Notes: generated from the letters alone by a model not told the origin. Shown: positions 42,871 to 51,909, counted from the stretch's first letter. The stretch: 64,000 nucleotides of DNA from Mixta mediterraneensis (GCF_014946725.1 NZ_JACFXY010000003.1:62001-126000); one strand, 5' to 3'. Numbers and translations are program-made.

Positions 42871-45800
42871 TTAATGCCTTTTCCAGCAGTGCATGCCTGG
42901 ATATTCTCAGCCCTTGCTGAGACAGAATCACGTGATCGGTGGCCGCTTTCGTTTTTGTCATGCCTTCAGTGGCATAGGCGGGTGGTAGATTCTTAAAGGC
43001 TTGAGCTTTATCTTCCGGCAAATTATTTGCCGCAATAACCCGTACAGCAAAACGTTCAACTACTTCTTTGTATTTTTGATGAGCATGAAACTCACTTAGC
43101 AAATTTAGAACCTTTTCTTCCGCCCTCCGTTGGCCCGTACTGTGACTATCCGCAGCTATATATAATTCTTTGAGGGTCTGGCGTACAGAAGGATTATAAA
43201 AAGTTGGCGCGTTAAAGGTTTTAACAAGGGTTGTTAATAGATCAGCATAGGCAGTTTCTTTATTTTTTTTGCCATAAAGATCATGGGCCTGACGCCAGGA
43301 TTCTGCTGCAGGAATAAAATTGAGTCTGACATTACTTTTGACGAATTCGTCTACAACTGTTTTCATGCTATTTTCAGCCTGCCCGTTAGACGGCGAAATA
43401 TTTGGCTGAGCGATAGTCTGCATGTTATTTTCAGTAACTTGTTCTTTCTCTTCCTTTTCTACTCCCCTTTTAGCATTCAATGCAGACAAAGTTGCCAACT
43501 CATTAGCTGGCTGTTTTTTCGCAAAAATGGGTTGCGGCGAAACCTTGCCTGCGGCACCGTATTCAACGGTATCGTGCGTATTCAGTTTTTCTGTGAGTTT
43601 CTTTATGTCTAGCCAATTTTTATATTCCTCTGGATGCTCAATAAATTCATCTGCCGCGCTGTTACGTAGCGTCTGCATATCAATTTTATAACCATATAAT
43701 GCTAACCCTTCGACAAAAGCATGGAAAAAGCAGTTTCCGTCACCAGGGATAGCAATGATTTCATCCATCGGTCCATAGAGGTTATAATGTGGATTCTGTC
43801 CATTTCCGCTGTGCTGTAACTTAATGGTTTTTTTATCTTTATCCCCAGCAGTTTCCGGTGGGAAAATTGACATATTATTATATTCATCCACTATGCCGAT
43901 ATTTATATTTTTTGGCCATACTCTGGACTTGGGCAGTATATATACAAAAATATCACCGACATCCGAATTATAAGCACCATCAGCCCGAATCATCCGGTTA
44001 GCTATGCTGCGAATAAGTTCATCTGAAAGCTCATCATTGTCTGATTTTATTACCGGCTGGGGCGTGGTGTTCTTTTGCTGTGCAATTATATTATTTTGCT
44101 GTGGGATATTCTCTTTACCTGAAATCAATGCCTGCAATCGCTGTATAATCTCTCCGTCAAGATGTTTACTGGGAGTTAACAATTGCGCAAATCTTGTAAT
44201 TCCATTCTCATAGCAAGGCTGGTTTTTTAACGCATCCAGTATATCTAACACCACCTCTCTGACGTATCTTTGCTCCTCACCAGCGTTTTCCAGTTCTTCA
44301 TACATATCACAGAGCTGCCTCCGTATTTCGCTGAACTGTTGGATATCAGACAGGGTATCAGACGGGAGGATACTATCCGAAACCAGGTAGAGATGGCTAA
44401 TAATGCCTTTTATCAAGACGTTCGAGGATTCTTCAGGTGTATAATTTCCCCGGGTATAAGTGTGCATGTTCTGGTTAAATTGTCTGACAATCGATTCAAA
44501 ATCGATTATGACAGAATGCTTAGCAAACAGTGTGGCCATTTCATTCACATCAGGAGCAGCACTATGACTGGATCCTGTTCCGCTCAGCGAACTGCTAACC
44601 GAGCTCCTTCTTGTGTGATCAAACCCGCGATCCTTTATCTGGCTAGCTAGCGTGTTTAACTGACTGGTTTCAAACTGGCTGGCTTCTGGCTCATTTATTG
44701 TGCTGTGTATCGTTTCAGTAGACACCGACTTCATCTCGATCTTGGTAGAGCTTTCGCCGTTAAACAACTCAGCTTGTTTATTAGTGGCACTCTCTGAAAA
44801 ATATTGCCCGGACGGTGTGGTTGCTGCGTCATTAACCGCTGGATCTCCGTCTTGATTCGCATCAGGAGCAGCACTATGACTGAATACTGTCACGCTCCCC
44901 GAACTGCTAACCGAGGTGTGATCAACCCCGCGATCCTTTAACTGGTTAGCTAGCGTGTTTAACTGACTGGTTTCAAACTGGCTGGCTTCTGGCCCATTTA
45001 TTGTGCTGTCTATCGTTTGAGTAGACACCGACTTCATCTCGATCCCGGTAGAGCTCTTGCCGTTAAACGGCTCAGGTTGATTATTAGTGGCACTATCTGA
45101 AAAATATTGCCCGGACGGCGTGGTTGTTGCGACATTAGCCGCTGAGAAATAACCCGCCCCCCCGACTGGCCTGTTTTGTCCCTGAATACTTCGCAGACAA
45201 TCGCTTAACAGCTTTTGCAGTTCTGGAACTATAACGTGATTTTCTATATGCGGACTCACAGTGATTTCAATATTACCGGGAAGTTTTGAGACAGGCTGAC
45301 CGTTAACCTTAACAACTACATTGTCATTATCTTTTGTGCCTGGACCTGATGAATGGGGAATCGGTGTAGCTGGTTGCTCAGGTGTAGCAGTCTTCTGCTG
45401 GGCTTTTCGGGTGTATACCGGGTAATCGAGTTTAGTTTGGTTCGAATGTACCAGAGTTTGCATAAATTCGTAGCCGCGATTAGACGCTCCACTCTTGACA
45501 ATATCGCGCATCTGATTAGCAGCATTTAACGGTTTATTATGCAAAAAATCATCCGGGATTTGGTTAATCCCCTGTGATTTAAATTTATCTCTATATAATT
45601 CATAAACTTCATCCTTAATTTGATTGCTTACCTCAGACAATATATGCTGGGTTTTGTCTAATCTTATTAAGAACTCCCCTATATCGTTCAGTGTCTTTTT
45701 ATACTCATCAATAATTTTATTATGTTTTCCTGGCGTGTATGTTTTCGTGGTGAAATTCACCTTTTTATCGATTCCTTTTTTAACAACACTAAGCCATGCT

Positions 45801-46174
45801 TCTTTTAATGTAGTAAATTCGTCCAACACACTTCCGGGCATATTATTTTTAGTCAGATACGTTCCGACAAGATAAATTGCAGTAGCCTCTCCGGTTAACT
45901 GACAGCCCGCCAGTGCCTGCTCGTATACGGGTAATGTTGCTTTATACACATCTACCAGATCGCCTAGTAATTTCTCAGAAGCCTGCTTTCCAAATTCAGA
46001 ACGGAAGGCCATATCCCCTTTACTCGCCGCACGCGATATTAATACGCTAAGATCGCAAAAATTTTCAGAACTGTTTGTCATACCCGTTAATGGTAAACTA
46101 TCCATAAGATCAGCGGACGGTTGTTGTTCGATACTGGGTTGCATTTCACCAACGGAAACACTGCGCACCTGCAT
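42821..46174 (-). CDS. Large T3SS effector with permuted OTU deubiquitinase signature, in the SipA position
   Basis: A 1,117-residue hydrophilic protein without signal peptide, between the translocator genes and iacP, where Salmonella has sipA. A helical N-terminal region (to about 240) could bind a chaperone. Two tandem repeats of about 101 residues follow. Near residues 735-865 lies an OTU-like protease signature: the Cys block 'PGDGNCFFHAFVEG' (Cys815) and the His block 'HYNLYGP' (His796, Asn798), like OTUB2 'HYNILY'. The His block comes before the Cys block, so the fold would be circularly permuted. The last about 200 residues faintly resemble the SipA C-terminus. IS5 copy 2 replaced the native end (…EKALSDGK) by 16 IS-encoded residues after residue 1101. 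Confidence 0.75.
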   Translation of the reverse strand: MQVRSVSVGEMQPSIEQQPSADLMDSLPLTGMTNSSENFCDLSVLISRAASKGDMAFRSEFGKQASEKLLGDLVDVYKATLPVYEQALAGCQLTGEATAIYLVGTYLTKNNMPGSVLDEFTTLKEAWLSVVKKGIDKKVNFTTKTYTPGKHNKIIDEYKKTLNDIGEFLIRLDKTQHILSEVSNQIKDEVYELYRDKFKSQGINQIPDDFLHNKPLNAANQMRDIVKSGASNRGYEFMQTLVHSNQTKLDYPVYTRKAQQKTATPEQPATPIPHSSGPGTKDNDNVVVKVNGQPVSKLPGNIEITVSPHIENHVIVPELQKLLSDCLRSIQGQNRPVGGAGYFSAANVATTTPSGQYFSDSATNNQPEPFNGKSSTGIEMKSVSTQTIDSTINGPEASQFETSQLNTLANQLKDRGVDHTSVSSSGSVTVFSHSAAPDANQDGDPAVNDAATTPSGQYFSESATNKQAELFNGESSTKIEMKSVSTETIHSTINEPEASQFETSQLNTLASQIKDRGFDHTRRSSVSSSLSGTGSSHSAAPDVNEMATLFAKHSVIIDFESIVRQFNQNMHTYTRGNYTPEESSNVLIKGIISHLYLVSDSILPSDTLSDIQQFSEIRRQLCDMYEELENAGEEQRYVREVVLDILDALKNQPCYENGITRFAQLLTPSKHLDGEIIQRLQALISGKENIPQQNNIIAQQKNTTPQPVIKSDNDELSDELIRSIANRMIRADGAYNSDVGDIFVYILPKSRVWPKNINIGIVDEYNNMSIFPPETAGDKDKKTIKLQHSGNGQNPHYNLYGPMDEIIAIPGDGNCFFHAFVEGLALYGYKIDMQTLRNSAADEFIEHPEEYKNWLDIKKLTEKLNTHDTVEYGAAGKVSPQPIFAKKQPANELATLSALNAKRGVEKEEKEQVTENNMQTIAQPNISPSNGQAENSMKTVVDEFVKSNVRLNFIPAAESWRQAHDLYGKKNKETAYADLLTTLVKTFNAPTFYNPSVRQTLKELYIAADSHSTGQRRAEEKVLNLLSEFHAHQKYKEVVERFAVRVIAANNLPEDKAQAFKNLPPAYATEGMTKTKAATDHVILSQQGLRISRHALLEKALRTYPKRNCQIVNNGNF
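44549..45160. repeat. Two ~303-bp tandem repeats inside the effector gene
   Basis: The segments beginning near 44549 and 44861 encode two similar blocks of about 101-104 residues ('TTPSGQYFS.SATN', 'SSTxIEMKSVST.TI.STIN.PEASQFETSQLNTLA'). The offset of matched words is 303-312 bases because one copy has a small in-frame insertion (RRSS). Confidence 0.9.
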
Positions 46175-46186
46175 ATTATTAACTCC

Positions 46187-47038
46187 CTACTTTAATTCTA
46201 ATCTGGTAAATGGACAGGAATATGCTGCTAAAAGAAAATTTCCGATTCTTTCAATGGATTTTGCATCGTATTTTATTTTCCCTTTCATATCCCATGAAAG
46301 GCAATGTTGCGGAGGCGGTATCGTTTCAGCCTCAAGCTGAAACCGCTTTTTTTGATATTCGGAATAATAACAGCTATATTCCAGTACAAGCTTTGGATCT
46401 TCCTTAACACCCTGAAAATGAGCAAACTTCACTACATTCCGGATACGCTCACCAATTTCTACTACTTGCTTTAGCAATGCTGAGGTCGTTTTATCTGCCA
46501 TTTTCTTTGACAAAAGGCATAACCATACATTCCCTATTTTCAACGTCATTTTTTTTACGTTATCAGAAGTGTACGCCAGTAAATATTGTTTCGTTGATTG
46601 CTCCAGAAGTTCGGGCTGGCAGTGTCGCCAGGCAGCGAGAAATGCCAGCCCACATGTCAGTTCTGGCTGGAAATGATTATTTTCGATGAGTCGCGTTGCC
46701 AACCGCTGGTTTTCCAGCGAGAGCCTGGCAAGGATCTGCTGTTGCGCATATAAGAGACGATAATTATCCCTGTCACGCCATACCTGTCTTTCTGTCATTG
46801 AACTTTCAGTTTCGGGCAGGCATGACAGTTCATCAGATGAAAAAAAGGGTTGATTATAAAAATTTGCCGCGACGTTATTCACCCCGGCTAACGTCGCCTG
46901 CAAAGAATGATCAACTATGGGTTCCAGCGTCCAGGTTAAGGGTAACGCACCGGCGTGGGGTGTTGTCTGTAAGTCCCCTCCTGTCAGGTCAGAGCGAATG
47001 AGAGGCCGACATAAATCGGCGTTCCGAAAATAGGGCAT
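46187..47038 (-). CDS. Unknown T3SS-locus protein between SctB and the effector
   Basis: A 283-residue soluble protein that I do not recognise. It has no signal peptide or membrane helix and is helical in the middle ('NYRLLYAQQQILARLSLENQRLATRLIENN'). It occupies the place of sipD in the Salmonella sip operon, but bears no resemblance to the tip protein, which is encoded at 20435. The gene before and after are secreted proteins, so it may be an effector or a dedicated chaperone. Confidence 0.7.
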   Translation of the reverse strand: MPYFRNADLCRPLIRSDLTGGDLQTTPHAGALPLTWTLEPIVDHSLQATLAGVNNVAANFYNQPFFSSDELSCLPETESSMTERQVWRDRDNYRLLYAQQQILARLSLENQRLATRLIENNHFQPELTCGLAFLAAWRHCQPELLEQSTKQYLLAYTSDNVKKMTLKIGNVWLCLLSKKMADKTTSALLKQVVEIGERIRNVVKFAHFQGVKEDPKLVLEYSCYYSEYQKKRFQLEAETIPPPQHCLSWDMKGKIKYDAKSIERIGNFLLAAYSCPFTRLELK

Positions 47039-47122
47039 GTAGTCGCTCCCTTAACTAAAAACATTTCTCGCCGGTATATTCCTAACAGGCCCACTCAGGT
47101 GGGCCCCGTTTAATAAGCATTC

Positions 47123-48400
47123 TCAGGCTTTAATATTATTGCCCACTGCTGTTCCCAGCTCCTGAATTGCACGGCGATTTTCTGACATCATTGCCATCAT
47201 ATCTGCCAGCATTTTTGCCGATTTCTCTGCAGACTGACGCGTCATTTCAACAGCGCCGTCCAGCACTTTGGCTTCGGCTCTCTCTTCTGTTTCTTCTTTC
47301 TGGAACATGCTCACCGTCGAACTACCCGCACCATCGGCAATATTGGCGCTGGCGCCCCCGATGCCACGTTGTGTCTCAATTTTTGCTCTTTGCAGAGTGT
47401 ATCTGGAATCCCCCTGGATATAGGCTGCGTTAAAAGCATCGCGTTCAGCAATAACTTGCTCCATATTACGTCTGTTTGCTGCCTTATCTGCCGCGCTAAG
47501 GCTATCGCGGTGAGACTCAAACTCCAGCTGCTGACCATTGCTGGCTGTCACTTCTTTGACTGGAGTATTAGCATTTGCTTTTGCCGGGTCATCGCTGCTC
47601 ATCGAATTCGGAATATTTCCTGACTCCATATCAGCTCTGTTTGCTGCCTTATCTGCCGCGCTAAGGCTATCGCGGTGAGATTCCAACTCCGGCTGCTGAC
47701 CATTGCTGGCTGTCACTTTTTTGACTGAAGTATTAGCATTTGCTTTTACCAGGTCATCGCTGCTCATCGAATTCGGAATATTTTCCATTTTCCGAAGGGT
47801 TAAATCTTTATTATGCATTCCTCGCATATTTTCTTTGATATTAACTTTCTGCCCCCGATAGTTATTGATCGAACTATGTAATGCAACCCCCTGTGCGCCT
47901 ATATTGATTCCTGAAGAGACAATGCTTTTGGTCAGAATAGTTAATCCCTGCTCAACCTGAGCGCTTGCTGCGGCCTTACTGCTGGTTTCACTCATGGTGC
48001 CAAAGCGTGCACTCAGGGTATTATTCGCGATCGCTGAATCATTAGCTGCCTTAATTAACAGCTCCAGAATACTATTCCATCGGGAAGCTTGTGGCCCAGA
48101 GATGACAATACTGTCGTTTTTTGTCTCCCGAATTGCCTGTTCCAGTCCATGTTGTATTTCTTCACCCAATGTTTTATCAGACTCCAGTGCCGACTTTAGC
48201 TGAATTTTTGCCTGCTCCGGCGTCAGCTCCTGACGAAGATATTGGCGATCTATCTGGGACGTGATATCAACGAGTAATCCGCTTTCGTCTAATGGCGTAC
48301 CCCGGCTTTCCACAGCTGCTTTCGTGTTTTCCGTAGATACCGATGTCTGTCGCTGGGTCCCGATAATAGCGGGACTGATATTCAGGTTAATTCCGGACAT
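47123..48400 (-). CDS. sctB: T3SS translocator SctB (SipC/IpaC)
   Basis: A 425-residue translocator. The C-terminal part ('AKIETQRGIGGASANIADGAGSSTVSMFQKEETEERAEAKVLDGAVEMTRQSAEKSAKMLADMM') is like the SipC/IpaC family, and the gene follows sctE as in other loci. The middle contains a 55-residue in-frame duplication. SipC inserts in host membranes with SipB; SipC also binds actin, but that activity cannot be judged here. I start it at ATG 48400 (MSGINLNI). Confidence 0.8.
   Translation of the reverse strand: MSGINLNISPAIIGTQRQTSVSTENTKAAVESRGTPLDESGLLVDITSQIDRQYLRQELTPEQAKIQLKSALESDKTLGEEIQHGLEQAIRETKNDSIVISGPQASRWNSILELLIKAANDSAIANNTLSARFGTMSETSSKAAASAQVEQGLTILTKSIVSSGINIGAQGVALHSSINNYRGQKVNIKENMRGMHNKDLTLRKMENIPNSMSSDDLVKANANTSVKKVTASNGQQPELESHRDSLSAADKAANRADMESGNIPNSMSSDDPAKANANTPVKEVTASNGQQLEFESHRDSLSAADKAANRRNMEQVIAERDAFNAAYIQGDSRYTLQRAKIETQRGIGGASANIADGAGSSTVSMFQKEETEERAEAKVLDGAVEMTRQSAEKSAKMLADMMAMMSENRRAIQELGTAVGNNIKA
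47465..47795. repeat. 165-bp tandem duplication inside sctB
   Basis: Two copies at 165-bp spacing (word 'gccttatctgccgcgctaag' at 47481 and 47646) encode 'NIPNSMSSDDxxKANANT..K.VTASNGQQ.E.ESHRDSLSAADKAANR'. The period is 55 codons, so the frame is kept. Confidence 0.92.
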
Positions 48401-48434
48401 AAACATTCCTTTTCAAAGTCTAGATTATTATTTT

Positions 48435-50234
48435 TTACACACGCGCCTGAGCCAGAATAGCTCTACCTGTTACAAGATCGGCATTTGCCATATCCGATGA
48501 CGTAATTAACATTTGATTGGTTTTTTCAATAATTGCAGCAAATGCTTCGGTAATCTGTTTATCAAAACGCTGCATAATTTTTGAGGCGCTCAGTAAGAGC
48601 GTAATCTCAGCCAGGACATCGTTCGCTTTTTTCTCAAAGGCACCGACGGCAACAGAACCTGATGTATTGACACCCGCGTTAACGCCTTCAAGCACATCAC
48701 TACTCAGGCTGAGCATATTAGCGACCTGCCTCATTTTAACTTCACTTCCCATTAGCTGATTTAACAACCTGGTTAATGGCTGAGTCATTCGCGTAATAAC
48801 ATCATCAATAGTGGATACGGCACTTTTCATTGCGCTGGTGAGACCTTTTAATGCCTGGCCCAACATTTTTCCAACTGCTGACATTAATTTATCGACGGGA
48901 AGTTTTTTTAATAATACGGCCCCCAAAATAACCACCACCACAAATATCGCTATAGCCATAATGGTCGAAACTATTTGTGCTTTTTCAGGATCCAGACCCA
49001 GCTTAATAAGGAGATCGCTGATCATATTCGAAATGGCCTGGATTATCGGCATAAAAACGCTATCCATTAATGGTTTAAGCGCCGCACTGATAAAGGATTC
49101 GTTGCCAGTGGCCTTCTGATAGATTTCATCACCAACCATCATTGCTAACCCTACCGCTGCAATCGCCAGGCTGGCACCGCCGGTAAACACGGCGGCGACG
49201 CAGGAAACGACAGTAATGACGGCACCCAGCACTTTACCGATACAACCCATTGTTTCCTGCATTTGTTGAGCTTTACGCTGCTGTGCTTCGACTTCTTCTG
49301 CATCACTACGTAATTTTGCCTGCTGTGCCGCTTGCACCTTGCGGGAGAACTCAATATTTGTCCGCAGTGTTTCTTCGCTCGATTCACCAATAATGGCAAT
49401 AATTTGCGCCATTAATAAAGCCGCCGTCCGGGTACTATTTTCGCCTTTAGCGATAATATCCTGGGCGGCAGCCGCTTTTTTATTCAAATCGTCCAGGTAA
49501 TTCAGTGAATTTTCCATCGCACTGGCGGTTTTTTCCAGCACCCCCTGCGCCTGCGTAATGGTTTGCTGATAGCCAGCCTGTACTGTTATTTCCTTTTTAA
49601 TTTGCTGTGCGGTCGTATTTATCTGCTGTTTTTTCTCTTCAATAGACGCGGCGAGTTTTTCGACAGTGCTCTGTTCGGCACCGTTTAGTACAGCCTGCTG
49701 GTGTTGCTGCTTAAGCAGCGCCAGGCTCTCTTCACAAGCTGCCTTTTTCTGCTGTAGCGTACTAAGATTTTGCTTACTCTCAGCCAGGTCATCTTGCGCA
49801 TTTTTCAGCGTTTCCTTCGCTTCATCATATTTCTGGCGCTCAGTCTCAACCAGGTGCAACGTTTCCTTGCTGGCACTACTCATACTCTGGCTGAAACGTA
49901 AATACATATCTGCCCGAAGTTTTAATTCGTCCATCGCCTTTTCCCCCAGCAAAACGACCAGGGTTGCCATTAATTCATAGTAATTTTTCGTTGAGTTCGT
50001 GGCATCGGCCGTCGTCCTGTGAAGTGTGGGCGGTGGCAGATAAGGCTTTATTGTGCCATTTTGACTTCGATCCATTTCGGTAATAAGTTTTTGTTCAATG
50101 ATTTTTCTTGCTGCATCGGACTGGCTGGAATCTAATTTAAAAATACCATTATTCCCAGCTCTAGATGAGGTAGGATCCTCATAGGCAAGCGACTTATTTA
50201 CCGATAATGATGAAGTATTAGTTATACCGTTCAT
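48435..50234 (-). CDS. sctE: T3SS translocator SctE (SipB/IpaB)
   Basis: A 599-residue protein. A long coiled coil (about residues 90-260: 'LHLVETERQKYDEAKETLKNAQDDLAESKQNLSTLQQKK') precedes two membrane segments ('VLGAVITVVSCVAAVFTGGASLAIAAVGLAMMVGDEIY' and 'VSTIMAIAIFVVVVILGAVLL'), the architecture of SipB/IpaB. It forms the pore in the host membrane. The start ATG at 50234 (MNGITNTSS) overlaps the chaperone gene by 17 bases. Confidence 0.93.
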   Translation of the reverse strand: MNGITNTSSLSVNKSLAYEDPTSSRAGNNGIFKLDSSQSDAARKIIEQKLITEMDRSQNGTIKPYLPPPTLHRTTADATNSTKNYYELMATLVVLLGEKAMDELKLRADMYLRFSQSMSSASKETLHLVETERQKYDEAKETLKNAQDDLAESKQNLSTLQQKKAACEESLALLKQQHQQAVLNGAEQSTVEKLAASIEEKKQQINTTAQQIKKEITVQAGYQQTITQAQGVLEKTASAMENSLNYLDDLNKKAAAAQDIIAKGENSTRTAALLMAQIIAIIGESSEETLRTNIEFSRKVQAAQQAKLRSDAEEVEAQQRKAQQMQETMGCIGKVLGAVITVVSCVAAVFTGGASLAIAAVGLAMMVGDEIYQKATGNESFISAALKPLMDSVFMPIIQAISNMISDLLIKLGLDPEKAQIVSTIMAIAIFVVVVILGAVLLKKLPVDKLMSAVGKMLGQALKGLTSAMKSAVSTIDDVITRMTQPLTRLLNQLMGSEVKMRQVANMLSLSSDVLEGVNAGVNTSGSVAVGAFEKKANDVLAEITLLLSASKIMQRFDKQITEAFAAIIEKTNQMLITSSDMANADLVTGRAILAQARV

Positions 50235-50745
50235 CCATTTCTTCCTTACTTTTCTCAAGCTCTCTTATGCTACGGATAGCATCGAGATATAAAGCAGCCT
50301 GGCTGACCAGATGCTGATCTTTTTCATATTCCATAACCAGTTCGAAGCATTTTTTCGCTTTGCCAATAAAATGCAGTTGTAAATTGCATTGACCTGCTTC
50401 GAACATGGCCCGGTAATTATCTTTGCTTAAGGCGAAAGCAACAGCATACACATCAAGCGCTTTTTTATACTCCTGCTTGAACTGATAAACGGCTGCCAGA
50501 CCGAAAGCGTAGTCAGCATTGTAAATGTCATAGATAAAAAGAAATTTAAAAAACTGCTCCGCCTCGTCGATTTTTCCTTGCTGATACATTTCATAAGCAC
50601 AGGTATAGAGCGCATCAAACATATTGTCAGGCAGCCCATACAACTGTTTACGTGATGTCCCGTTTGTCAGAATATCGCTGAGCAACGTGCCAATATTTTC
50701 ATCATTGATTTCATTGAAAAAAATATCGTTATTTTTAAAATCCAT
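50218..50745 (-). CDS. sicA: T3SS translocator chaperone SicA/IpgC (TPR type)
   Basis: A 175-residue TPR protein: 'ALYTCAYEMYQQGKIDEAEQFFKFLFIYDIYNADYAFGLAAVYQFKQEYKKALDVYAVAFALSKDNYRAMFEAGQCNLQL' gives three TPR repeats as in SicA/IpgC/LcrH. It binds SctE and SctB before secretion and, in Salmonella and Shigella, co-activates InvF/MxiE. It opens the sic-sip operon. Confidence 0.95.
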   Translation of the reverse strand: MDFKNNDIFFNEINDENIGTLLSDILTNGTSRKQLYGLPDNMFDALYTCAYEMYQQGKIDEAEQFFKFLFIYDIYNADYAFGLAAVYQFKQEYKKALDVYAVAFALSKDNYRAMFEAGQCNLQLHFIGKAKKCFELVMEYEKDQHLVSQAALYLDAIRSIRELEKSKEEMDERYN

Positions 50746-50951
50746 AGACTTAAATTGCTCGAATGTGAAATTTATACGAGGAGCATTCTAAGATCCGCTT
50801 TCGCTATGACGACATAAAGATTTTTTTAATTTCCCCTATACGCAGGAAACATTGCTGGCTGTTGCGTTCGCTGTTCCGGCATTTTGCATTTGCTCTGCAG
50901 TAGCATTTCCAAAAGCGTAAGGCGCCAGGTGACGCTAAATAGTTTCTTCTG

Positions 50952-51254
50952 TTAATAGATCGCCTTGAATACGCTCATGATGCCGATAACAGGCGTAAAA
51001 ATTTCAATACTGTTTACCAGCCTGGTAAAAAAGGTCCACCATTTAATAGAGACCGTCAGATGTCTTCTGGCAGAAAACAGCGCTGACAGGCGCGGCACAT
51101 AAATATTTTTCCCTTTTATCACCATAGAGTTACCCATTGGTAATAAATCATAATGATGAACCAGCATAAACGGTGTAACAGGAGGGAATATGAGAAAAAG
51201 AGGGTAAACCTGGCGAATTAATAAATCGCTTCTACCAGATTTTACCTGTACCAA
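50952..51254 (-). CDS. Possible small hydrophobic protein, unsupported by homology
   Basis: A 100-residue frame of hydrophobic composition between sicA and yciG. I recognise no family, and there is no clear ribosome-binding site. It may be a non-coding stretch. Confidence 0.25.
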   Translation of the reverse strand: MVQVKSGRSDLLIRQVYPLFLIFPPVTPFMLVHHYDLLPMGNSMVIKGKNIYVPRLSALFSARRHLTVSIKWWTFFTRLVNSIEIFTPVIGIMSVFKAIY

Positions 51255-51292
51255 TGCTTATCTTTTCAGGCAGCTTATACGCCATAAAAAAT

Positions 51293-51322
51293 AAAACCGG
51301 AAAGGAAGCCTGTTCCGGTTTT
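51293..51322 (-). terminator. Terminator downstream of yciG
   Basis: A perfect 10-bp stem (aaaaccggaa/ttccggtttt) with a 10-base loop, followed on the minus strand by TTTTATTTTTT. It ends transcription coming from yciG and marks the right edge of the T3SS island. Confidence 0.8.
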
Positions 51323-51453
51323 AATTTATATGCCTGCATCAATAAAAAGGCGAGACATAAATAGCTAATATCTTTCATCAGGGAGTACCGTACTACGCGT
51401 CTATCTCTCCTGCTGCCTGCTATAACCTACTGTTAAATCGGTGATATATTTTC

Positions 51454-51618
51454 TCAGCTACGGCGACTGATTTTTCCCCCTTTGCGGCCCGCTTCAATGG
51501 CACGCTCGGGGTTGTTTTTAAAATTACCGCCGCTATTTTGTCCGCCTTTACGACCAGCTTCGGCTGCTCGCTCTTTGTCTGCAGCAAAGTTTCCCGCTCC
51601 ACCACGATATTGAGTCAT
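51454..51618 (-). CDS. yciG: KGG-repeat stress protein YciG
   Basis: A 54-residue hydrophilic protein with two 'RAxEAGRKGGxxS' repeats and the typical start 'YRGGAGNFAADKERAAEAGRKGGQNSGGNF'. KGG proteins are stress-induced. In E. coli yciG is the first gene of yciGFE. Here yciF and yciE lie 32.7 kb to the left on the same strand, with the T3SS between them. Confidence 0.92.
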   Translation of the reverse strand: MTQYRGGAGNFAADKERAAEAGRKGGQNSGGNFKNNPERAIEAGRKGGKISRRS

Positions 51619-51783
51619 CCTGTTTTCCTCATGCAATTTAATAATTAAATTATCACAGACACGACGTCGTCAGACTGTTGATACAGAGTAAATGTAGCTG
51701 CCCCTTCCCTATAATCAAGTGCCTCAACAAACATTGCTCTGCAAAATTTCGCTTAAATTACTGTCTTAATCTATTGATCAATA

Positions 51784-51823
51784 GTTTACCGGTGAAATCA
51801 TCTTATTTCACCATGGTGAAATA
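51784..51823. promoter_or_regulatory. GGTGAAA/TTTCACC operator-like cluster with a 20-bp palindrome
   Basis: TATTTCACCATGGTGAAATA at 51804-51823 is a perfect palindrome. Fifteen bases to its left a second, imperfect palindrome tttaccggtgaaa (51785-51797) carries the same half-site. The arrangement looks like a two-site operator about 170 bases upstream of yciG. The binding protein is unknown. Confidence 0.5.
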
Positions 51824-51909
51824 TAGCTAAAAAGGCGTATAGCCCGTTATTTGTCGATTCCGACAACATTTTTCGATCATTTTCGACGAAACCCTCACTG
51901 CAAACCTTT

